The notes under the pieces were generated by a model. That model was given only the letters and a program-made list of their open reading frames with translations, made no database searches and was not told the DNA's origin. Below are positions 24,370-34,044 of a DNA stretch of 64,000 nucleotides, in pieces. The stretch comes from Grifola frondosa. Taxonomy: Eukaryota > Basidiomycota > Agaricomycetes > Polyporales > Grifolaceae. The stretch spans positions 620,001 through 684,000 of the forward strand of contig LUGG01000019.1 of assembly GCA_001683735.1 (NCBI GenBank), in the 5' to 3' direction. Position 1 is the stretch's first letter. Each line of letters begins with the position of its first letter. The translations under genes were made by a program, and so were the position numbers.

Positions 24370-25353
24370 ATGTCGTGGTTCAAATCCCATCACAATAGCA
24401 AAGACAAGGGCAAGGGTAGGGCCGAAAAGCTTGACGCTCCCCCTCTATCCGCCCCTCCGAAGTGGGAGCCCGCTCCTGAAAAGTCGCATACATTCGGACT
24501 ATATAACGAAGCCAGCGAGGCGAGTGCGAGGCCGCGCGACGCTACTGTGCCGCCAACCCGTACGCCCGCCCAAACTGCTGCACTCTGACGATGTGGACAG
24601 GATCGGCAAGGCAGGTGGGCGGGCGTGGCGCATGATCCGCCCCGCAGTGCGCTCGTTCCGCGGGACAGTCTCCAACTGCGACGAGCACGGCGGCGGGCCG
24701 GGGTGGTGCAAGTCAAGACGGACAAGGATTGTTTAGACACGTGTCTGTTCAGTGACTTGCCATACTGGCTGGCCTGTACGACATCCGCGGCAAGTCGGGC
24801 ACATACTACGAGGTGCTCATACACCGGATGGACGGATCGTCGCCATAGGTGTGTCCATTATTCTATTGACTTTAATTCCGCCACTGACAGTGCGCCACAG
24901 CATAGCCTGCAAGCCGTACCCGGTGAACCGCTTCCCGGGCTGGAACAGGCTGAGCGCGGGCCTGCACCTAGACGACTTCCGCAAGTTCTTCGAGGACGAG
25001 GACGGCGGACGCGACTACACGCCGCTCCTCACGCGCCTCCAGTGCGGGGACACATCGGGTGCGGGTACGAGTTCTCGACGGGCAGCGTGTTCTTCACGCA
25101 CAACGGCGTGCGCCTCCCGGTGGCATTCTCCGGCGTGTTCCTTCCGCGCACCGCGTACGACGTGTACGCCGCGATCGGCGTTGAGGGGAAGAACCAATTT
25201 GATGTGAATTTTTGGGGAGCTGTTCCGGTGGAAGGAGGGTAACGAGTGGCGTGGCGCGTCGAGGGCCATGTTGGCGGGCATCTGGGGGACACAGAAGATG
25301 TGGCGGAAGCGCCGCCGACTTACCAACAAGCAAGATATGACCAGAGGCTTTGA
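24370..25353 (+). CDS. SPRY-domain protein (several frame breaks)
   Basis: A short basic N-terminus (MSWFKSHHNSKDKGKGRAEK) leads through LDAPPLSAPPKWEPAPEKSH to a SPRY/B30.2-like domain. Recognisable blocks are YYEVLIHRMDG, AIACKPYPVNRFPGWNR, SAGLHLDDFRKFFED, YEFSTGSVFFTHNG, LPVAFSGVFLPRTAYDVYAA and IGVEGKNQFDVNF, ending ELFRWKEGNEW and a tail to the stop at 25353. SPRY domains bind partner proteins; in fungi this type occurs in Rsp5 adaptors such as Ear1/Ssh4 and in Ran-binding-like proteins, so a role in ubiquitin targeting or membrane traffic is possible but unproven. The frame slips by one at about 24564, 24834, 25052, 25215 and 25248, nearly all in G or C runs, which fits sequence error. 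One intron ends near 24889. Confidence 0.72.
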
Positions 25354-25509
25354 CCATACCTATGGGAAGGAATCCGCCTTTTTATCTTTCTCATCGAGAC
25401 TTTCACATAAGAGATAATTCCATAGCTAAATAGGAAGCTTCGGTTCGTCTTCATGCGCACGAAGCGGCTACAAGTAGATCTCAACCTGCCCGCAAGCTCT
25501 CGTAGTACG

Positions 25510-25540
25510 AGCTAAATTGTACGAGTCGTACATTTTAGCT
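25510..25540. repeat. 31-base near-perfect palindrome in a 3' intergenic region
   Basis: Two 15-base arms around one central G; the arms (AGCTAAATTGTACGA and its complement) differ at a single pair. It lies between the convergent 3' ends of the SPRY gene and NOP56, a 398-base gap with no gene. It could fold as a hairpin at the end of either transcript or be a protein-binding site. Confidence 0.75.
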
Positions 25541-25751
25541 GGAGGGCTTCCTGCCGGAAATTAGATTTGAATGCCATCGATTTGTTGCGTGCATGTGACG
25601 AATTATAATCGAGCAAGGGCCCTTGCTCAGCCATGTCTGAAAAGTGATTACAATGCCGTGTTCTGAGGCACCTTCCAAGATGAAAGCAAAAAGATGGAGA
25701 TAGAGCGGGAAAATAGGATATACAGAAAGAAAGAGGAATAGCGCACGGAAA

Positions 25752-27563
25752 TCACTCCTTGCTCTTCTTTTTATCCTTTTTATCCTTCTTATCCTTTTTC
25801 TCCTTCTTTTCCTTCTTCGATGACGCGCCATCCTGCAAGTTGGTCAGATCAGGGAGAAGATTGAACGCGGTGTGATAGTCACCTCAGCCGCCGCCTTTTT
25901 TTTCTTCTCCTTCTTCAACGCCTTCTTCTCCTCCTTCGACAACTTCTGCTTCTTCTTCGGCGATTCTTCCTCGGCTTCATCCACCTCCATCTCCTCATCC
26001 ACATTCTTCCGTTTCTTCTTGTGCTCCTTCTTCTTCGGTGTCACCTCCAGGAGCGGTAGTGCTGGCTCCGCATCGGCCATCTCTTCATCCTCGTCTTCAT
26101 CCTCATCGAGCGCAAGTTTCTCCAGCACGCCGCGGATGGCATCCGCATTCTTCGACGGCGCCGCACCCGTCTCGAAGAAATTCAGCCGCTCCTCAACCTG
26201 TTGTCGGAGCGCCTCACCGAACAGCGCAGTCGGCTTCTCTGCAGATACGTAGTCAGAATCATGAAGCACAGATTTGAGATACAGTTGCATACCGGAGTAG
26301 CAGTCTATCCGCGATGCTATTGAGCACTTATTCGCCAGGAATCGCGATATCCGGCCCTTGTACTTCGGCCCCGCACGCCCAATGAAAGACGAGTGGTAGA
26401 TCAGACCATACTGCACGAACACTGTCAGCCTCATTCGCCGCACATTTACTCGACACGTACTTTCGGCGTGTTCCCTTCGTCTTTAGCGCGCGGAACAGCG
26501 CTTTCTCTGCTCCCAGAATCTGCACCGTGCTCGCAGGGTACTTGCTCAGGTTCGTCAGGCTTCCCGCGTGGCTGATCAACCGCGCACCGATCCGCTCGCC
26601 CAGCAGCGCCGTCAGGCTCGGCGCGACATCATTCATCTTCTCCGACAGGTACACCGCGAGAGACTTGCGGTACTCCGCTATCGACACCACGCGAGTTGCG
26701 AATGCGCCAATGTTGAGCATGTCGATCTCTGAGAGCGCGGAGCCCATCGAGTTCCGCGCTGCATCGAGTATGTTTTGCGCCAGGGTTGCGTCGTCGTCGA
26801 GGACGGCCGCTATTTCGGGTAGCCTTTCCTCCGTGAGTGTCTCCTTTGCGCCGATCAGCTGCGCGACGCGCGTGCATACTGATAGTTGTCCGGCACCAAC
26901 CGGACGAGTTCGGGGAAGTGGTAACCATACCACTCGCGTATCCGCATCGAGAACAGGTTGACGTCCTTATCTAGCTGGTCGAGCAGGGCGATCGCCTGGA
27001 TGATCATGTTGTCGATCCGGTTCACGTTGAACTTGAGTTTCGCACGCGAGTACGCGTGTCCGAGACCGAGCTGAGCCTTCGTCAGGTCGTCTGCCTGCAG
27101 GCCCTTCAGCAATTTGGGAGCGTGCTGGCGAATGCCACGAATAAGGTCTCTGGAAAGGTCCGAGACATCGCAGGAGATGCCAAGTTCTTGCGAGATGACT
27201 GCACCGAGTTCAGTAGTGCAGACTGCAAGTTTCACAGGAGCACTCTTTTTGCCAGGCTTCACCAAGTTCAATTCGAGTAATGACTTCAGGTGGTCGTTTA
27301 TGATATCTGTGGGTTACGTGTAAGACTCTTGTATAGGATACACGTTTGTGTGACGTACTTTCGGAGACATCATTCATGTTTTCAAGTGCATGGGCAGCAC
27401 TCTGGAATGGCGAAAAGCTAATGAGCGAGACCATCTTGCTGAATTTGGGGAGGTCGTCTATGGACTCCTGGACGGCCTTGGTCATGGAGCCGACATTTTC
27501 CTGCAGTTTGACTTCGAAGACAGCATATCCAGAGGCCGATTCGAAGAGCGCGTGAGTAGCCAT
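25752..27563 (-). CDS. NOP56: NOP56, box C/D snoRNP core protein
   Basis: Core protein of box C/D snoRNPs that guide 2'-O-methylation and early rRNA processing in the nucleolus. Start [19 protein letters not shown] at 27563 is the Nop56 rather than Nop58 N-terminus. Then come [60 protein letters not shown] and [17 protein letters not shown]. The Nop domain reads [59 protein letters not shown] and [13 protein letters not shown]. The tail is acidic, then a Lys/Glu/Asp-rich KKE/KKD repeat as in all Nop56/58. Five or so exons; stop at 25752. One-base slips occur at about 26890 and 26473. Confidence 0.92.
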
Positions 27564-27826
27564 GTCGTCGGAGGAACGTCCGTGAAGACCTTGAAAGTTG
27601 CAGCAGATTCGTGAATTTTTGCTCTCACGTGCAGAAACTAAGTAGACTTGTTGATCTTTTTAGCTTCCCAGATTAGGTTCATTATAGGTTCGCTTCGGGC
27701 GGTTATCCGCACAATACCCCTTTGAATATTGCCTCGATCACGACTCCACCTTCATCCACGACTTTGGCAGCACAGTCGTCTTCCGTGCAGGCTTCGAAGG
27801 GCACAGTACATTCCCGCAAACGGAGC
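27564..27826. promoter_or_regulatory. divergent promoter region, NOP56 / GDA1
   Basis: 263 bases between two opposite start codons. No gene fits here and no clear TATA box is seen. Confidence 0.45.
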
Positions 27827-29675
27827 ATGTTCTCACCGCGAAGTAACGACTACAAACGCCTCGAGAGCGGCTTGGCCCCTCTCGCGCGAACGGCGCGGGG
27901 CGATTTGCATGGAAGAAGTTCGCCATCGGCGCTGCCGTGCTCATTGGACTCGTGTGGGTCTTCGGCCTCGAAAAGCAGACTTGATATCCGGCAGCTATAT
28001 ACCCCGTGAGCGAAACTTATTCGTCTTTACTATGCAGGTTTACCGACTGCACCTTGCCAGCCATCTCTCGCCCTGACCTCTCGACTGTTGATCTGGAACC
28101 GCCCCCACCACCCCTAGAGCCTACACTGACCTCTGCTCCTGTATCATACCCAGTACAGAGCCCACACGAAGACGACAAAGTCACCGCCGGCCCCTCACAA
28201 GTTACCGCCGGCCCTTCACAACCACGTCCCACGGACCCGCGAGCGATGGCGACCTCTCCAAGACCGTCTACTGCTCGGTTCCTTACTCGCCCACGCAGCC
28301 GCTCGTCCAGTATGCCCTTATGATCGACGCGGGTTCGACGGGCTCGCGCATCCATATCTACAAATTCAATAACTGCGGCCCGTCGCCCATGTACGAGTAC
28401 GAGGTGTTTCAAGATGACGCAGCCGGGGCTCTCGGCCTTCATAGAGCTCTCGCACTTCGGGCCCTCGCAAATCGTAGCGCGCCCGCTCGAGGCGGCGCAG
28501 AGCCTCGATGTCCTGCTCGATGCGGCCGTCGCGGTCGTGCCGGAGCAGCTCCGCGCTTGCACACCCGTGGCGGTGAAAGCCACAGCGGGCCTGCGCATTC
28601 TAGGCGCAGAGCAGAGCACTGCCATTCTAGATGCGGTCCGCCAACGTCTGCGCGAGAAGTATCCATTTAGTCTGCAGGACGACGCGAGCGTCATGATCAT
28701 GGACGGCAAGGACGAGGGCGTCTACGCCTGGATCACCGTGAACTACCTGCTGAATACGATCCGCGGCGACTCGCCCGCGGGTACGTCGTCGTACGCGGTG
28801 CTCGACCTCGGCGCGTCGACGCAGATCGTGTTTCGAGCCGTCATTCGACATGGCGAAGCCGGACGCGGCGCTCGTGGAGGCGAACACAAATACGATCTCA
28901 CGTTCGGTGGCAAGGCGCGCGTGCTGTACCAGCACTCGTACCTCGGGTACGGGCTCATGCGGGCGCGCCTGAGCGTACACCGCCTCGTCGAGTTCATGGG
29001 CTCGCTGCGCGCGACGCCCACGGTGCGGGTGCGATCATCGCGAACCCGTGCCTCGCGCGCGGCACGACGCGCTCTGTCGAGATCGAGGACGAGCGGCTAG
29101 GGAGCAGGTTCAACGTGACCATGGCCGGCGAGGACATCGGCAGCTTCGACGCATGCAACCGCATTGTCGAGCTCGTCATGGCCAAGGACGCGTGAGTCAC
29201 TCTGAATCTCCACTCCCTACACACATTTCTGACATGCTTTCTTAGCATCTGCGAAGTGAAGCCGTGCTCCTTCAACGGCGTGTACCAGCCGTCCCTCTCG
29301 AGACGTTCCCGCGCGGCAAGCTCCTGCTCCTCTCCTACTTCTACGACCGCCTGCAGCCGTTCCTCGCTGCAGCCCTCGGGCCCGCCACGCCCGTACACGT
29401 ATCCACCTTCGCCACGCTCGCAAAGCAGGTGTGCCTCGGCAAGCCGTCGTGGGACGAGCACTGGGGGCACGACGCGGCGCTCCTCGCGGAGCTGGCGGAC
29501 CGCCCTGAGTGGTGCCTCGATCTCACGTTCATGCACGCGCTCCTGCGGCTGGGGTACGAGCTCGCGGCGCGAGCGCGAGATCGAGCTCGGGAAACGGATT
29601 GACGGGACGGAGCTCGGCTGGTGCCTCGGCGCGACGCTCGCGATGGTCGGTGCGGAGCTCAAGTGCAGAATTTAG
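27827..29675 (+). CDS. GDA1: Golgi nucleoside diphosphatase (GDA1/CD39 family)
   Basis: Type II membrane enzyme that hydrolyses GDP and UDP in the Golgi lumen, giving the monophosphates exchanged for nucleotide sugars. A short cytosolic N-terminus (MFSPRSNDYKRLESGLAPLA) is followed by a single membrane anchor (GAAVLIGLVWVFGLEK) and a Pro-rich stem. The apyrase conserved regions are clear: MIDAGSTGSRIHIYKF, VAVKATAGLRILG, MDGKDEGVYAWITVNYLL and YAVLDLGASTQIVF. Later blocks include YDLTFGGKARVLYQHSYLGY, GSFDACNRIVEL, KQVCLGKPSWDEHWGHD and LGWCLGATLAMVGAELK. Stop at 29675. Very GC-rich exons carry several one-base shifts (near 27897, 28412, 28832, 28874, 29023, 29298 and 29570); two of these look like an extra T rather than a lost base. 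NOP56 is divergent at 263 bases. Confidence 0.88.
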
Positions 29676-30198
29676 AGTGGGCTACTATTGGTGGACTCGG
29701 ATAAAAGTACTGTAATATGTAAATCTGCCGCACGTTCATTACTATCTATTGATTGAGCTCGTGTTCAGTGAGAAAGTCTTAAATCTTGATTCCAACAGAC
29801 ACGCCACACTTCAACGATTGATCGACCTTCACACCAAGAATGAGCGGACACTTTCAAACACTTTGATTTGTGTACTACGATACGATGACGATTTAAAACG
29901 AAATGACAATGGGGATGGGGAGGTCGAGTACTAGTTACCGACTGCATTATCGATTTTTTGAATGATACCGAAAGATCATGCTGAAGCGACTGGGGAGGGG
30001 GGGAATGGGGTACGACGCTACTCCTATCAAGTGGTGGGGAATGGTGATGAAGATAGAGATATACACGGAGCAGCGAAGGCCACTGAAAATATGCGTGGCA
30101 CGATTGGAACGGTCCTAGATGAACATATAACATAAGGTATCTGTTGAAGCGCAAAGCAGGGTCATAGATAAAGAAGAATAATGGAGGGCAAACATTGT
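29676..30198. other. convergent intergenic region
   Basis: 523 bases between the stop codons of GDA1 and the bZIP gene, which face each other. It holds a G-rich tract near 29990-30007. No gene is supported. Confidence 0.5.
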
Positions 30199-31309
30199 TC
30201 AAGCGTCGAGAGACGGCACCTCATGACCATGGCTCACAAGCAGCGCCTGGAACATCAACGCCTTCGCCTTCCACATCTCCTTCTCCTCCCGCTCCCTGTC
30301 GAGCCCTGTCTCCAGCTCGCGCTGATACTCCAGCTTGCGCTTACGGCTGCGACGAGCGGCGAGGGTATTTTGTCGTCGCTTGGCCTCGATGGCATCGACG
30401 TCCGAGGGATTCAGCGAAATGCCGTCCTCGGCGAGCTGGTCATCTTCCTCTCCGAATGCTGAGGATCGTGACCGCTTCTTCTTGTTGATCCATGCCGCAG
30501 GCACTTCCTTTCGCGAGGTCGCCGACGGAATGACGTACTTGCGCGACTGGATGGGAGCATCCAGCGATACAAGAGACTCGGGGGTTATGTTCTTCCGTGT
30601 GCCCGTAGGAGCATTCTTGCGAACACGAGAACCAGGCGGACCAACGCTATCTAGCCGTGGGGATGGATGAAGCGATGTCGGATCCAGGGAAGGAGTCGTG
30701 GGTGAGGGCATCGTGAACATCCCATCAACATCGAATGGTAGTCGTGCGGAAGGAGCGGGCGCAGGCGTCTTTATAGGATCGAAGGCAGGGCCAGGGAAGC
30801 CGAGATCCGGAATAGGGGTGCTCCCCCGAAGTCGTTGAAGTTATCTGCATCGTAGATGGCAGGCTGGTGAAAAAGTCGTCGGCTGAATCAGCGGAGCCGA
30901 GAGCAGGAGTAGTGAGGAAGTCCTCCAAGGGGGAGTCATCCAAAGGTGACGTCAGGTACTCGCTGAAATCGTTGACCATACGGAACTCGGGGAGGCTGTA
31001 CGATTGACATGAGTCAGTCTGACAACCCGCTTGAGGCGCAAAGAATTGCTACCTTGAATAACCTCCATGAGCGCCTTCACGGTGTCATCAGAGACGTCGT
31101 GAGATGCTGCCATCGGATCGATGACAGCGACAGCCTGAGTGTCCTCGGTTTTTGCGATAGCATAGTCAAGTAGTTCGAGCACAAAGTAGTGAAGTCGAAG
31201 TCAGAAGCAGAGTCAGACGGGGGCGCAGGCTGCGAGTGAGATACTGAAGGCGTATTTGTTGCAAATCGAGTTGTACGGGGAACCGGGGGAAGCGATTGGG
31301 GAATGCCAT
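30199..31309 (-). CDS. bZIP transcription factor, GCN4/CPC1-like
   Basis: Probable regulator of amino-acid biosynthesis under starvation. The C-terminal exon carries the basic region KRRQNTLAARRSRKRKLEYQ with the invariant N-x7-R, followed by a zipper-like helix (RELETGLDREREEKEMWKAK) and the end SHGHEVPSLDA at 30199, the layout of Gcn4/CpcA. The middle is acidic and Ser/Pro-rich (DDSPLEDFLTTPALGSADSA), as expected of an activation region. The upstream exon reads LELLDYAIAKTEDTQAVAVI and DDTVKALMEVIQ. I take ATG 31309 (CATCATGGCA) as the start; it is joined to the conserved frame by restoring one C in a CCCC run. Other one-base slips occur around 31185 and 30830-30870. Two TGA(C/G)TCA sites lie 1 kb upstream. 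Confidence 0.75.
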
Positions 31310-31700
31310 GATGAGCAGCTAAAGCCGAGGTCGTATGAAAGACCGGGTAAGATGTCCGAAGACACAGTAGAAGAGGCGTTTATCGAGACATTTTGAGGGA
31401 AAGAACTTGAAAGTTGGAAACTCTCAAGGTGTATGAACGAGGTAAACCATGGTTGGTAGATAAGTCCGAGTGGTCGCGAGGTGACGCGTTCACAGAGAAA
31501 GGAAAGACATCCCGGCGACGTTGGTTATGGTGTAGGTTCTGGTTGGGTAACAAGGTTGGAGTTGGGGGTGGGTAAAGCGAAGAAGTTTCAGCCGACAACG
31601 GGGGCTGAAAGTACGGTCTGGAAGGCGACGGTGGCGAAATCAGTGGGGTGTTCTCAACATCGGTATCATGCGCGTAATCATCCGCCGGCGACTGGTTCAT
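31310..31700 (-). promoter_or_regulatory. presumed bZIP mRNA leader with short upstream ORFs
   Basis: In the 400 bases before the bZIP start the minus strand contains short ATG-led frames: 13 codons at 31681-31640, 6 codons (MSFLSL) at 31510-31490 and 8 codons (MVYLVHTP) at 31450-31424. A longer frame from 31700 ends at 31380 with MSR just before the stop. Upstream ORFs control GCN4 translation in yeast and moulds. The transcription start is not known, so membership of the leader is inferred. Confidence 0.4.
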
Positions 31701-32070
31701 ATTTGGATATGGAAACTGAATCGTGTACCAGACACTGCCTGAAGCGGTGTCCCGCCCTCGCTGTGACATGCATGCCAATTGGGCGACATATAGCGCGCGT
31801 TCCGTAACGAGGAGATCGAAGCGGACTCGTTGCACGGTACGGACGGAGTCATGAGCATAGTGTGATGCGGGAACGCACGACAGAAATGCTTTGTGACAAC
31901 AAAAACGCCAGCGGAATACGGCGGACAATTCGAACAGGGTGATTGGGACTTACGAATCGCTCAAAAAACCGAGTCAGGTAAAGCCTCAGACAGGTCAGAA
32001 TCTGCTGAGGGGAGGGTGTAGTGGTGGTGGGGGAGGGAGGAGGATAAAGGAAGGAAATTGACTCGCTCAT
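31380..32070 (-). CDS. possible small upstream gene or leader exon
   Basis: An ATG at 32070 opens a 39-codon frame, MSESISFLYPPPSPTTTTPS then QQILTCLRLYLTRFFERF, that ends exactly at a GTAAGT donor (31953-31948). A second open stretch with a Pro-rich composition (NTPLISPPSPSRPYFQPPLS) continues to 31380. The acceptor between them is not certain. Either this is a small gene or the first exon belongs to a long bZIP leader; I cannot decide. Confidence 0.25.
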
Positions 32071-32320
32071 CTTTATCTATCAGTTTTTCACCGCATTTCA
32101 GACTCAGAGACGCCGGTTCCTGCTAAGGTGCCTGATTTGGGAACGCCATGTGTTACCGCTGCGCTCCACACTGTAATTGCGCCCTCCATGTGAACAAAAT
32201 ACATGCAGTGATGGTAGAGATACGTCCACGCGCCCTTGAACAGCCCAGTTCGCAAGATCAGGCCGTTCGTGACTGGCCATGACTGTGCTTTCGAGCTGTC
32301 GTCGCAGGAGAACAACAAGC

Positions 32321-32351
32321 TGACTCAGCAACGGGTCCGGAAAATGAGTCA
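32321..32351. promoter_or_regulatory. pair of GCN4-type binding sites
   Basis: TGACTCA at 32321-32327 and TGAGTCA at 32345-32351 are two exact matches to the Gcn4/AP-1 consensus, 24 bases apart. They lie about 1 kb upstream of the GCN4-like bZIP start on the minus strand, which would allow self-regulation. Function is inferred from motif only. Confidence 0.35.
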
Positions 32352-33644
32352 AGCCCAAGCTCCCGGGTCAGAAGCCGTTCTAGCTTGGCGCCGTATGGAG
32401 ACGCAAGCTGTTTCTTCTCCGACAAGGTCGGCGCGTCGCTGTGTCCCGCATCGTGTAGCGTCGTGTCCACAACGTCCGCCACGTCTGCGATATCCAGAAA
32501 CGTGTTATTATATATCTGCATGCACAGCACCCACCTGTCAGACCACTCCGCTGGGTGCAACACCCAAGTAATTCCCATTAATATGGGCCGCTTTCGCACC
32601 CATACCTGGTGCGAAAATCCGAAGAGGTGCCAGCCATCGTCCGACGTTGGGCAAAGGGTAATCGTGTCCCCCATCGATGGTCTTGATTAAGGTCGCGGTG
32701 GAGCGGTTCCCGGCTGCCACGACATCACCGCGCACACGCACGGCCACAGCATGCCGACCGTATCGCAGCTGACGGAGACCCGCCCCTGCGCCCGCAGGCC
32801 GAGCCAGCAGATAGCAGATATCTCATGGCAAGCAATCACTTATCCGGAGCCTATGCACGTATTCCAAGACCTCGATGTTACTCTGTCCGGACCGCAGCAG
32901 CGCAGCTTCATTCGTACCTCGAGCTCGAACAAAAGCTCTTAGAGATGACAAGCGCTTCAGCGACAGCGATCCCACTGACATCGGGGCGCTGACATAGTGA
33001 ATCACCAGCCACAAGAGATTTGTCGAACCAGTTAGGACACGTCGAACAGCCACATGTGACCAGCGCGAGCATAGCTGACCGAGACGAAGACGAGACGTCA
33101 TAGTAAGCAGAAGGAGCGTGGCTGACCAAGAACCGCGAAGCTATTGGGTCGGCGGTGTTGCAACGGCATTCGGTGGTGTCCAGAACGAATTCTTCACGGA
33201 GGTAGGCGTTGCAGGATTGGGCCACAGCATGGAACAGATGACCAGCACATACCACAATTTTGATAAGTTTAGGCAAGGGACGCACCTTTTAGTCCAATCT
33301 GACATATCAACAAGTGATATAAATAGCGAGAAATCTCCTCTTGCGGTACTAGTGAAGTTTCCCAGGAAAGAATTGCGCGTTTCCCCCAGCCACAGGAGTT
33401 CCTGATGCCCGAAATTGACAGAAAGCAGACTCGATACTGCAGAAGAATGAGCAGAAATGAGACTCAAGGTCGGGACAACCCAAGGGAGACGGAGTGGGGA
33501 AAAAAGCATGCACCATGCATGCGGTGACACCTTTTTATGTGTTCACTCGAGTCAGCCTGGAACAATGAGGATTGCCTAATCGGGAACCCGGATCATGACT
33601 CACCACGTGGTTCTCTCCGAACCCATGTGCTCCCGCTCCCGAGC

Positions 33645-33667
33645 ACGGAACCGCCTGGCGGTTCCGT
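33645..33667. repeat. 23-base perfect palindrome
   Basis: Perfect inverted repeat of ACGGAACCGCC around one central T. It contains outward CGG/CCG triplets, as in sites bound by zinc-cluster dimers. It lies in otherwise unannotated sequence. Confidence 0.7.
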
Positions 33668-34044
33668 CAGTAAGTAGAGCGTCACCACATGGATGTGCAA
33701 AATGTCCCAGGAAAGCCTTCTGGGACGGGAATAATATTGACTCGTCGTGGCAGATGTGGAAACGCCGGCAGCTCTCTAAAATGCCATTTGGCAACTTGAG
33801 TCGAAAAGTATACGGATTAAGTATGAGAGACCCCACGCCGAATGTGTTCCGCTAACCACAATATCCCGAATAAGATATCAAGGTATGACTCCTGTCACTG
33901 CCATTGCGCACGAGACTCGGTTCTTCGCACCAGCCAGTGTCCAGAACGAAAGCACACCGAAATAATACGAGTCAGATATAATATACAAAGATGGCATAAC
34001 AGTAGTGTGACGGGAGCAGAAGAGACACGTCCAAACCTAGTCTA

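Larger units (their letters stand above)
32071..34044. other. unresolved 2 kb region
   Basis: Minus-strand pieces such as LIKTIDGGHDYPLPNVGRWL near 32640 and a 139-codon open stretch at 32258-32674 hint at an old gene, but frames break often and no family is recognised. The region also contains two GCN4-type sites (32321-32327, 32345-32351) and a 23-base perfect palindrome (33645-33667). Confidence 0.35.

Noticed and set aside
24379..24390. GGTTCAAATCCC, a tRNA B-box match
   Set aside because: It encodes WFKS in the SPRY gene exon 1, and no A-box or acceptor-stem pairing lies around it.
28017..28709. 230-codon minus-strand frame in GDA1
   Set aside because: It is the antisense shadow of the GC-rich GDA1 exons, whose apyrase motifs are clear on the plus strand.
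14520..29675. Reading KIN17, DSC3, ASK1, SPRY and GDA1 as pseudogenes
   Set aside because: The lesions are one-base slips mostly in G/C runs, with no nonsense substitutions and full conservation between them; error is more likely than decay of five essential-type genes.
32258..32674. Possible multicopper oxidase on the minus strand (HLFGF, WHL motifs)
   Set aside because: No copper-ligand motifs (HWHG, HLHGH, HCH) were found in any frame, so the assignment failed.
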